Origin: a virus
Length of the DNA: 64,000 nucleotides
Strand: one strand, 5' to 3'
IMG/VR virus record: IMGVR_UViG_3300046167_000921
Coordinates: 62,001-126,000 of that record
Shown: positions 25,702 to 32,158 of the stretch, piece by piece
Position numbering within the stretch: the first letter of the stretch is position 1
Layout: every line of letters begins with the position of its first letter
Translations under genes and position numbers: made by a program
Notes under the pieces: generated by a model
What the model was told of the DNA's origin: nothing
The model's input: the letters and a program-made list of their open reading frames with translations, nothing else
Database searches by the model: none

Positions 25702-26218
25702 AAGTAAGGATACTTACGCCATCTTCACGATGGGTAGAGGGTCTTGAACTTTCCCATAGCTTCGGGTTACGAATGTCCAAGAAAGAAGCTCCGTTTCGAG
25801 AAAGTTCCGCTGAAGTGTCAGGCAGAGCATTAAGCCTTTTTTGAAGCTGTGCAGGCTCGTTAGACCACCCTCCGATTACCTTCAAGGTAACTCCATCACG
25901 ACTCGGCTTCACAATGGTTTTCACGCTAGATGGGTAGGTGCCTTCTACTAGACTCGCCACGACAAGGGCAGACCAAAAAGCGTTTGTATTCTTGTCGTTA
26001 ACGGTGTGTACGAAAGAACTCGATCCGTCATCTTCTTTGATGACGATTAATTTTGAGGGGTTGACTGTCAACAAGACGTAGTGATCTCCTGCAAAAACAA
26101 TGTCCTCCTGCCACTCGATCTCGCCGTCCCAACCGTACTTTTCGTGAAGTTGATCTTCTACCCTTGGGTCTAGTTCCCCATGTTCTGTGTATCTCGTTCT
26201 TTTTGCTGTATTTTTCAT
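25694..26218 (-). CDS. Unrecognised 174-residue protein
   Basis: The start is set at 26218 (MKNTAKRTRYTEHGELDPRV) because TAAGGGAAAT precedes it; the longer open frame begins inside the upstream gene. The domain contains VEDQLHEKYGWDGEIEWQED and a beta-rich centre. No family is recognised. It lies 7 nt after the stop of the gene at 26226-26942 and is likely co-transcribed. Confidence 0.6.
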   Translation of the reverse strand: MKNTAKRTRYTEHGELDPRVEDQLHEKYGWDGEIEWQEDIVFAGDHYVLLTVNPSKLIVIKEDDGSSSFVHTVNDKNTNAFWSALVVASLVEGTYPSSVKTIVKPSRDGVTLKVIGGWSNEPAQLQKRLNALPDTSAELSRNGASFLDIRNPKLWESSRPSTHREDGVSILTFK

Positions 26219-26225
26219 ATTTCCC

Positions 26226-26942
26226 TTAGTTGGGTGCCGACCCGAAGAACAGGTAGCCTTTGACTTTCCCAACCTTAACTTGATTGCGAACACCTTTTAC
26301 AGTGTATGTAGGCAACTTCGACGATTCCTGATAAGAGATCGACCCAAATTCTTGTACTTTTTTGATATTATACTCTTTCCCTGGCACAGTGTTTCGGCTG
26401 TTGGGGTTAGAGAGGTAGACACTGAGAGCCTCCGTCGCTTCCTTCAACGTGGGGTACTTTTCGCCGTTAGGGAAAGTGTAGTAAAAAGAACCTTTTGACT
26501 TTGTGCGAGTTAGATTCCTCTTACCTGCTTCAGCAGTTTTATTAATCGAGTTAATCTTGACCTCGACGGTCGTACCTTGCCTCTTTCGCCCGCCCCTCAT
26601 CTTCGCAAGTATGAGATCTGTGGCTTCGCCTCTATCTCTTGCTTTTACTGTGACTTCAAACTCCTTTGAAGCCACAACCTTCTCTTCGCCGTAGGCAATT
26701 GCCCCTGCGTAATCCCATTTGCCATATTTATACGGCGGTCGGCTCATCGCTTCATTAGCCATGTTGTGAGCTTGTCTTTGTGTGACGACTTCTTTGGTAT
26801 GCATTACGAAGCCATCTTTTAGGCCGATGTGACCTCCATAGGGACTATTGCCATAGTAACTTTTTGCGTCCCTTACTAGCTCCTTGAAGACCACACTCGC
26901 GTTTGACCCTCGACCCTCATCTACGAAATCTGTTGATCCCAT
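26226..26942 (-). CDS. Conserved phage-type hypothetical protein (238 aa)
   Basis: The start is set at 26942 (MGSTDFVDEGRGSNASVVFK), just after GAGGAG. The block SYYGNSPYGGHIGLKDGFVM followed by TQRQAHNMANEAM recalls a family of phage hypothetical proteins with a YDPYNGTI-like motif (recollection only). A C-terminal FPNGEKYPTLKEATEALSVY segment looks like a small alpha/beta module. Function is unknown. A CTATAAAA promoter-like element flanked by a palindrome precedes it. Confidence 0.6.
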   Translation of the reverse strand: MGSTDFVDEGRGSNASVVFKELVRDAKSYYGNSPYGGHIGLKDGFVMHTKEVVTQRQAHNMANEAMSRPPYKYGKWDYAGAIAYGEEKVVASKEFEVTVKARDRGEATDLILAKMRGGRKRQGTTVEVKINSINKTAEAGKRNLTRTKSKGSFYYTFPNGEKYPTLKEATEALSVYLSNPNSRNTVPGKEYNIKKVQEFGSISYQESSKLPTYTVKGVRNQVKVGKVKGYLFFGSAPN

Positions 26943-27009
26943 GTTCTCCTCTTTTCTGGTATTGATTTTATAGGTATTACCTATTATCAAAAAACTACAA
27001 GGGGACGAG

Positions 27010-28611
27010 TTAAATAAGGGAGACTTGACCTTTGAACTTGTTGTTTTCAGAGGCGTAAATAGCACAGCTCTTAGGGTCTACCTGTTCCCTCAAGTTAGCG
27101 GGGGAGGTTCGACCCTTGCGGATTGTAGTTGCTTGTCTTCTTAGTGCCTCTTCTGACCTCAGGGGCAAGCTGTCCATTGTATTTGGAGTTGCCCATATAG
27201 AGTCCTCTATATCTACGCCTCTCTCCTCAGCTTCAGCTTGTACTTGAAGCGGAGGTCTGAAGGTCTCTTTGCCTTGCTCTATTAGGCTCTTTTGTCTCTT
27301 AAGGTGGGCTTCTAAAGTCACCCCATTTTGCAGGGCTCGCGGAGTTGCCCATATAGAGTCCCCTATATCGACACCTCTCTCTTCAGCTTCGGCTTGTACT
27401 TGAAGAGTAGGTGCAAAGGTCTCCTTGCCCTGCTCTAAGCGACTTCTCATTCTTGATATGTAGTGCCGTAGGTTCTCACCCCTCTGTGAAGCTGGGGGAG
27501 TTGACCAATTCTGCCCACAGGTCGGTGAATGCTCTTCTTGCAGTATCTGGGACAACTCCATTTCCAAGCATTCTGAGCTCGTCCGTTCTATTGTCAAAGG
27601 ACTCGTACAGCTTGGCTGCACCCATCCTATCGGAAGCCCCATCAACGTCTCTACCCATCTCGGATTCAACTTCATTACGGCTGGATGTGAACCCTTCGCT
27701 TTTCTTCGAACCGTCTTCGTCAGAGTTATCTCTTTGTGATGTATTTCCTGCGTTGTTGGAGTTGGCCAATTCTTTTCTTGCATTGTCGCTTGGATCTGCA
27801 CCCCTAATGTCACCTGTTTGAGTACCCCGTTCTTCCGATAGGCTCTCCCCTCCCCTTTCCATGTTTCCCCCGCCTTCGTATATACTTCCTCCACCCCTAC
27901 TTCTGTCGTAGCTGGGCTTCTCCATAGTGACTCTTGGAGGCTCCCATGAGTATTGCTCTCTTCCTCTTGAGGAGGGGTATACAGAGCCACTTGTGTCTCG
28001 GTTTCGTTCAATGAGCTCATTGACCCATTCCAAGCTTTCTCTTTCGGTACCTCTTTTAATACCAAGTATGAAGACTCGTTTCCTCCTATGTGGAGCACCG
28101 ACTTCTCTCGCTGAGAATACCCCTGCCGTCGCCTCATAACCCACCCTTTCCAATTCTCGAAGCACATGGAGCAGAACCGATGCCCCTTTTGGGTCTGACC
28201 ATCCTTCAGAGCTGAGTTTTGCGGAGAGGATTCCTTCGACATTTTCAAGGAAAACAACGGAAGGTTGGCAAACTTTGACTCCTCTGAGGATGTGTGGGAA
28301 GAGGTGTCTAGGGTCGGAGTCTGCTTGTCTTCGTCCTGCGGCAGAAAAGGGCTGACAAGGGAAGCCTCCTGAGATGAGATCCACTCTTCCACGGAAGATT
28401 TCCCAATCGAGGGTTTTAAGATTCGTCCATACAGGTGCTGCCTCAATAAGCCCTTTTTCCATCTTCGAGACCAAGTTGCAGACTGCGAAGGCTTCGATCT
28501 CCACAAAAGTGACTGTTCTGATAGATCCGAGAGTTCTTTTGAGTCCAAGATCAATCCCTCCGTAGCCTGCACAGAGGGAGAGATGTTTAAGTTCTTTGGT
28601 ATCACCCACAT
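27010..28611 (-). CDS. WPTP/WATP-repeat protein overlapping the methyltransferase in another frame
   Basis: A 533-codon ORF covers the whole methyltransferase ORF and extends 466 nt past it. It begins with ATG at 28611, optimally spaced from GGAG; the methyltransferase GTG is 2 nt downstream. The frame carries NWPTPTTQEI, LNPRWVETLMGLPIGW, NWSTP, SIWATPRALQNG and SIWATPNTMDS. These elements I recall from phage proteins associated with C5 methyltransferases. The unique 3' part contains a 52-residue tandem repeat. Whether translation starts at 28611, internally, or by frameshift from the methyltransferase is not decidable here. Target-recognition partnership is inference. Confidence 0.6.
   Translation of the reverse strand: MWVIPKNLNISPSVQATEGLILDSKELSDLSEQSLLWRSKPSQSATWSRRWKKGLLRQHLYGRILKPSIGKSSVEEWISSQEASLVSPFLPQDEDKQTPTLDTSSHTSSEESKFANLPLFSLKMSKESSPQNSALKDGQTQKGHRFCSMCFENWKGWVMRRRQGYSQREKSVLHIGGNESSYLVLKEVPKEKAWNGSMSSLNETETQVALYTPPQEEESNTHGSLQESLWRSPATTEVGVEEVYTKAGETWKGEGRAYRKNGVLKQVTLGVQIQATMQEKNWPTPTTQEIHHKEITLTKTVRRKAKGSHPAVMKLNPRWVETLMGLPIGWVQPSCTSPLTIERTSSECLEMELSQILQEEHSPTCGQNWSTPPASQRGENLRHYISRMRSRLEQGKETFAPTLQVQAEAEERGVDIGDSIWATPRALQNGVTLEAHLKRQKSLIEQGKETFRPPLQVQAEAEERGVDIEDSIWATPNTMDSLPLRSEEALRRQATTIRKGRTSPANLREQVDPKSCAIYASENNKFKGQVSLI
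27185..27436 (-). repeat. 156-nt-period tandem repeat in the WATP-repeat ORF
   Basis: Segments 27185-27280 and 27341-27436 (96 nt each) are about 87 percent identical by eye. They encode two copies of a GKETF-x-P-x-LQVQAEAEERG block ending in SIWATP. Differences are mostly single bases, consistent with an old in-frame duplication of 52 codons. Confidence 0.8.
27476..28609 (-). CDS. DNA cytosine-C5 methyltransferase
   Basis: A 377-residue protein with all core motifs. Motif I is LSLCAGYGGIDLG (10-22), motif IV is GGFPCQPFS with catalytic Cys85, motif VI is ENV at 122-124, motif VIII is GAPHRRKRVFILG, and motifs IX-X are RMLGNGVVPDTARRAF near 344. The segment between ~200 and 335 is the target-recognition region. 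The start is GTG at 28609, overlapping the ATG of the other-frame ORF (ATGTG). It should methylate cytosines to protect phage DNA from restriction. A GGTATAAAG promoter-like sequence lies upstream. Confidence 0.93.
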   Translation of the reverse strand: MGDTKELKHLSLCAGYGGIDLGLKRTLGSIRTVTFVEIEAFAVCNLVSKMEKGLIEAAPVWTNLKTLDWEIFRGRVDLISGGFPCQPFSAAGRRQADSDPRHLFPHILRGVKVCQPSVVFLENVEGILSAKLSSEGWSDPKGASVLLHVLRELERVGYEATAGVFSAREVGAPHRRKRVFILGIKRGTERESLEWVNELIERNRDTSGSVYPSSRGREQYSWEPPRVTMEKPSYDRSRGGGSIYEGGGNMERGGESLSEERGTQTGDIRGADPSDNARKELANSNNAGNTSQRDNSDEDGSKKSEGFTSSRNEVESEMGRDVDGASDRMGAAKLYESFDNRTDELRMLGNGVVPDTARRAFTDLWAELVNSPSFTEG

Positions 28612-28738
28612 TGTTTCTCCAATGGCGATTAGTGTATTTCTTTATACCATCTCAAAAGAATTCCAACACGACCTCCAACGCCTCGAACCTAGGAGTGGCC
28701 TTTTTAATTATTTGGATTAGCTTTTTTTATGTCCCATG

Positions 28739-28993
28739 CTATCTTCCGATTGCTATCGTGCTGCCGTCCTCATCACGGATGATCCTCGCTCGGACTCTTC
28801 TTGTGAGTAGGTCATGCCTGCTGAGTACCATCCCTGTGAGGTCAGCCCCCTTAAGGTTCGATCCTTTGAGGTCTCTTTCCCCTGCCCTTATCTTCTCCAG
28901 AGGAGACTCAAACAGACCAAAGAGAGCTTCCTTCTCAAGGGAAGCTATTCTTAAATCAAGTTCTTGCAGGGTCTCTCTCGCTGTCTTTCTCAT
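28739..28993 (-). CDS. Mini pentapeptide-repeat protein with coiled-coil tag
   Basis: An 84-residue protein. Residues 1-25 (MRKTARETLQELDLRIASLE) repeat almost exactly a segment inside the 29038 protein. A very short pentapeptide run follows (RDLKGSNLKGADLTGMVLSR), then a basic tail ending STIAIGR. It looks like a remnant or minimal paralogue of its larger neighbours, produced by deletion across repeats. GAGGAGAG precedes the start; a 6-bp CTCTCC/GGAGAG hairpin (28998-29003 with 29016-29021) can hide it. Confidence 0.7.
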   Translation of the reverse strand: MRKTARETLQELDLRIASLEKEALFGLFESPLEKIRAGERDLKGSNLKGADLTGMVLSRHDLLTRRVRARIIRDEDGSTIAIGR

Positions 28994-29037
28994 GGTTCTC
29001 TCCTCTTAGTAGTAGGGAGAGGGGTTAGATAAATAAA

Positions 29038-30111
29038 CTAACGAGAAAGGAGGTGGGTGAGGTCGGGTGGGAGACTATTGGCTAGATGGTAGTTTTTGGT
29101 TAAGAGGAGCTGCTCTAGGGTCAGATTTCTAGCCCCTTTGAGGTTCGCACCCTCAAGGTCAGCTCCTGTGAGCTTCGCGTCTCTGAGGTCAGCCTTTGTG
29201 AGGTCAGCCCCACGAAGGTCAGCCCGTCTGAGGTATACCCCTCTGAGGTCAGCCCCTATGAACTTTGCCTCTCTGAGATCAGCCTCTATGAGGTTAGCAC
29301 CTTCGAGGTCTGTTCCTTCGAGGTAAGCCCCTGTGAGATCAGCCCCCCTGAGCTTCGCCTTTATGAGGTCAGCCCGCTGGAGGTTCGCCCTACTGAGGTC
29401 AGCTCCCGTGAGGTTCGCACCCTCAAGGTCAGCACCACTGAGGTTAGCACCACTGAGGTTAGCACCCTCAAGGTCTTTTTCCCCAGATCGGGCTAAAGTC
29501 TCCCAGCTTGAAAACATCCTTTTTACACGATCAATGACCCCCGCTTCCCTCTCAAGGGAAGCGACTCTTAACTCAAGTTCTTGTAGGGTCTCTCTCTGGA
29601 GCTGGTTGAGCATCTTAGATGCGTCACTCCCTCTCTTAACAGGATTTTTAGGCTTCCTCTTTCCTCCGACCCTTTCAACAGAAAGGGTCTTCCCTTTCCA
29701 ATCATAAGTGATCACTATCTTTCTTTTTCGAGGACCTGGAGACCCGATGATCTCAATGTAATCAAAACGCTGAGTAACCATCTTTATATCGAGAGTATTT
29801 ATTTGAAGTTTTAAGCTACGCAAAGCGTCATCAATACGATCATCTAAATCAGCCCAATTCTCGTCTACCTCGCTCCTATCGGCAATGAAGATTGCGATGT
29901 CTTCTGTTGTAGCGTGTTGCGGAAGACCAACCTTGCTCGCTCTTTTTACCTCTTTTCGGGTTCTCTCCTCTACCGTCTCACCCTTGTGGGAGAATTGGTC
30001 AGAAATAGACAGAGGTATCCCTCCTGCATTCTTGAGATGAGTTCCTGTCAGATCTGCATCTCCAAGTTTCGCACCTTCAAGTGCTCTTTTTACGTCATTT
30101 GGATTAGCCAT
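29038..30111 (-). CDS. Pentapeptide-repeat protein with central insertion
   Basis: A 357-residue protein. The N-terminus MANPNDVKRALEG is shared with the 30162 paralogue. Next come one or two pentapeptides, then GGIPLSISDQFSHKGETVEE (also shared), a ~100-residue alpha/beta insertion, and the coiled-coil tag ETLQELELRVASLEREA. An array of ~25 A(D/N)LxG repeats follows (residues ~215-335), forming a right-handed quadrilateral beta-helix. Pentapeptide proteins can mimic DNA and inhibit gyrase, but many have no known role. Its leader is duplicated from the neighbouring gene. Confidence 0.85.
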   Translation of the reverse strand: MANPNDVKRALEGAKLGDADLTGTHLKNAGGIPLSISDQFSHKGETVEERTRKEVKRASKVGLPQHATTEDIAIFIADRSEVDENWADLDDRIDDALRSLKLQINTLDIKMVTQRFDYIEIIGSPGPRKRKIVITYDWKGKTLSVERVGGKRKPKNPVKRGSDASKMLNQLQRETLQELELRVASLEREAGVIDRVKRMFSSWETLARSGEKDLEGANLSGANLSGADLEGANLTGADLSRANLQRADLIKAKLRGADLTGAYLEGTDLEGANLIEADLREAKFIGADLRGVYLRRADLRGADLTKADLRDAKLTGADLEGANLKGARNLTLEQLLLTKNYHLANSLPPDLTHLLSR

Positions 30112-30167
30112 GATTATGCTCCTTGTTACTTGTGTTCACAAAGAGAGGCTCGATAGAGAAACTATCG
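30079..30167 (-). repeat. 89-nt leader repeat, copy 1
   Basis: This copy covers the first codons and 5' leader of the 29038 gene and the stop codon of the 30162 gene. It matches 30867-30955 over 89 nt with three differences. It includes a perfect CGATAG-(5 nt)-CTATCG hairpin (30151-30167), a TTGTG-AA-CACAA hairpin and the AAGGAG ribosome site. Confidence 0.9.
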
Positions 30168-30899
30168 GTTGAGATCCTTCTTCAAGGCTTTGATCTCTCT
30201 TTGAAGCTCTCTATTCATCCGAGAAGCTACGCGGATCTGAGAAGCTTTGCGACCTCCCTTTTCCTCTTTCTCTCTGCGGGCTTTTTCTTCGACCGTCTCT
30301 CCCTTGTGGGGGAATTTATCAGAGATAGACAGAGGTATGCCTTTCGCATCTGATAGACCCGCACCTGATAGATCCGCACCTCTGAGTTTAGCTTTTCTGA
30401 GATCCGCCTCAATGAGATCCGCACCTAGGAGCTTCGCACCTCTGAGATCCGCTCTTACTAGCTTCGCACCTGTTAGATCCGCACCTGTGAGTTTAGCATC
30501 CTTAAGATTCGCATCTGTGAGATTCCCACCGCCAAGTTTCGCACCTGCGAGTTTAGCATTCCAGAGATACGCATTTCTGAGATCCGCATTTGTGAGATCC
30601 GCACCCTCAAGATTCGCGTCCTCAAGATTCGCACCCTTGAGATCCGCATCTATGAGAACCGCTCCTATAAGTTTCGCACCAAAAAGATTCGCTCCTGTTA
30701 GATCCGCACCTGAGAGCTTCGCTCCTATAAGTTTCGCACCAAAAAGATTCGCTCCTGTTAGATCCGCACCTGAGAGCTTCGCACCGTCAAGATCCACACC
30801 TTCAAGATTCGCTTCAGTTAGATCCGCATTTCTGAGATCCGCACCTGATAGATTCCTATCACCCGCAAGTGCTCTTTTTACGTCATTTTTATTAGCCAT
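30162..30899 (-). CDS. Pentapeptide-repeat protein with long N-terminal array
   Basis: A 245-residue protein starting MANKNDVKRALAGDRNLSGA. About 35 consecutive pentapeptides (A(D/N/K)LxG type) span residues ~15-185. Then comes KGIPLSISDKFPHKGETVEE, which in the 29038 paralogue lies near the N-terminus, so the array length changed between fixed flanks. A coiled-coil tail with ASQIRVASRMNRELQREIKA closes the protein. A perfect 60-bp tandem duplication adds exactly one beta-helix coil. Possible roles are DNA mimicry or surface structure; unproven. Confidence 0.85.
   Translation of the reverse strand: MANKNDVKRALAGDRNLSGADLRNADLTEANLEGVDLDGAKLSGADLTGANLFGAKLIGAKLSGADLTGANLFGAKLIGAVLIDADLKGANLEDANLEGADLTNADLRNAYLWNAKLAGAKLGGGNLTDANLKDAKLTGADLTGAKLVRADLRGAKLLGADLIEADLRKAKLRGADLSGAGLSDAKGIPLSISDKFPHKGETVEEKARREKEEKGGRKASQIRVASRMNRELQREIKALKKDLNR
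30661..30780 (-). repeat. Perfect 60-bp tandem duplication
   Basis: 30661-30720 and 30721-30780 are identical over all 60 bases. The unit encodes 20 residues, four pentapeptides or one full turn of the beta-helix. Perfect identity at synonymous positions, compared with the divergence of other repeats in the gene, points to a very recent slippage or unequal recombination event, or to an assembly artefact. Confidence 0.95.
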
Positions 30900-30955
30900 A
30901 ATTATGCTCCTTGTTACTTGTGTTCACAAAGAGAGGCTCGATAGAGAAACTATCG
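30867..30955 (-). repeat. 89-nt leader repeat, copy 2
   Basis: This is the 5' leader and first codons of the 30162 gene, matching 30079-30167 with three differences. The CGATAG/CTATCG stem (30939-30955, loop AGAAA) and the ribosome site are fully conserved, so the leader probably has a shared regulatory role. A TTTCTATAAC promoter-like core lies ~50 bp further upstream (31001-31010). Confidence 0.9.
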
Positions 30956-31046
30956 AGTCAGAGGGGCTTCGCACTCACAAGCTGATGCCGACTTTAAAGT
31001 AGTTATAGAAAGGTATATCTGAGAGATAAGTTATCTCAAACGCCCA

Positions 31047-32018
31047 TTATGCCGAGATATTTGACCAATCCCATTCGCCAACTAAACCATCAGCCGAATA
31101 TTGTGTAACCACCGACTCAAAGAAATTAGAGTGGTCATCGCCACTTACGACCCAATCAAGCCACTTGAGAGGGTTGGTCTTTTGACCAAAGATAGGCTTG
31201 AGTCCGAGTTGTAGAAGTCTACGGTCAGCAAGGTAACGAACATAGGTCTTAACCTCATGTGAAGTGAGCCCCTCAAGTTGAACGCCTCCGAATATCAAGT
31301 CCACCAGAGCATCTTCGAGTTCTACAGCCTTTTCATAGTTGGTGTAGATATAACTCTTGAGTTTATCTGTCACTACTCGCGGGTGTTCTTTGCAATACTC
31401 TTGGAAGAGCTTCGTCATCCCCTCAACGTGGATGCTTTCGTCACGAATCGACCATTCAACGATCTCGCACATCCCCTTCATCTTCCCAAACCTTTGGAAG
31501 TTGAGAAGCATGACAAAAGCAGAGAATAGGCTCATGCCTTCGTTACATACAGATCTCGCTAGCTCGAATGCGAGATGTGTTGCTTTCCCTAGCCCCTCTG
31601 GGGCATTGGTCATAAACTCAATCTTCTCACGCATAGCCTCAAACTCAAGAAAAGCAGAGTATTCCTTCTCTGCAAGTCCGAGTGTATCATTGAGGAGAGC
31701 ATATGCTCTCTGGTGTGTTCCTTCACGGTTGGCGAAGGAGAGCAGCATATTGCGGATCTCATTGTTTCTGAATGAGCTGATGAAGAGGTCACAATAGTTT
31801 CCTCCGACAGCTACGTCAGACTGAGTGAATATACGGAGAATCTGCGTGATGAAGTCTTTCTCTTCAGCAGTGAGTTTCCCACCCTTCCATTGGTTTACGT
31901 CTTCTTGGAGCTTTGCCTCCCAACTCCCCCAATGGATCTTCTCATGTTGTTCTGTTGTGATCATAGCCCAAGGGTATTTGAAGGGCTTAAATGTAGTGCT
32001 GTATTCAGTAAGGCTCAT
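31047..32018 (-). CDS. nrdB: Class I ribonucleotide reductase small subunit NrdB
   Basis: A 323-residue protein with the diiron carboxylate set: Asp68 (QSDVAVGGNY), Glu99-x2-His102 (REGTHQRAY), Glu160 (CNEGMSLF) and Glu194-x2-His197 (DESIHVEG). Tyr106, three residues after His102, is in the place of the radical tyrosine. The C-terminal tail ends with a tryptophan-bearing segment (LVGEWDWSNISA) for large-subunit docking. It makes dNDPs with NrdA, which is encoded on the other strand 4.7 kb away. A 15-nt palindrome (31023-31037) follows its stop. Confidence 0.93.
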   Translation of the reverse strand: MSLTEYSTTFKPFKYPWAMITTEQHEKIHWGSWEAKLQEDVNQWKGGKLTAEEKDFITQILRIFTQSDVAVGGNYCDLFISSFRNNEIRNMLLSFANREGTHQRAYALLNDTLGLAEKEYSAFLEFEAMREKIEFMTNAPEGLGKATHLAFELARSVCNEGMSLFSAFVMLLNFQRFGKMKGMCEIVEWSIRDESIHVEGMTKLFQEYCKEHPRVVTDKLKSYIYTNYEKAVELEDALVDLIFGGVQLEGLTSHEVKTYVRYLADRRLLQLGLKPIFGQKTNPLKWLDWVVSGDDHSNFFESVVTQYSADGLVGEWDWSNISA

Positions 32019-32040
32019 TGTTACCTCTATCTGTTATTGA

Positions 32041-32158
32041 AGTCGCCCCAAACAAAAATCGACACCTGCGTTTGATTTCACAGGTGTCGATTTTGAGCGA
32101 CAGGATATCAAAGCTGTGTCTAGTATACAGCTTTCAATATAAGAACTATCGGGCGACT
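32041..32158 (-). ncRNA. Candidate three-way-junction RNA element
   Basis: An outer 8-bp stem, AGTCGCCC (32041-32048) with GGGCGACT (32151-32158), encloses two hairpins. One has 14-bp arms at 32055-32068 and 32081-32094; the other has 8-bp arms at 32110-32117 and 32127-32134. The element starts inside the stop codon of the 2H-like gene and ends before nrdB. The pairings are directly visible. Whether this is a functional RNA, a processing site or a terminator with decoration is inference. Confidence 0.45.
32055..32094 (-). terminator. Intrinsic terminator between the 2H-like gene and nrdB
   Basis: A perfect 14-bp stem (32055-32068 with 32081-32094) with a 12-nt loop, followed on the minus strand by TTTTTGTTT. 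It would stop transcripts from the 32157-34099 operon before nrdB. Confidence 0.75.

Noticed and set aside
29038-30899. CRISPR-like repeat array
   Set aside because: The short-period similarity comes from in-frame pentapeptide codons with a 15-nt period and no spacers. No other regular direct repeats with unique spacers occur.
30247-31002. Long plus-strand ORF rich in RSAPxSFAP repeats opposite a pentapeptide gene
   Set aside because: It is the antisense reading of the repetitive array on the minus strand. Repeats keep the opposite frame open without selection. It lacks a good ribosome site and ends in non-coding DNA. The same applies to plus-strand ORFs at 29096-29326 and 29333-29707.
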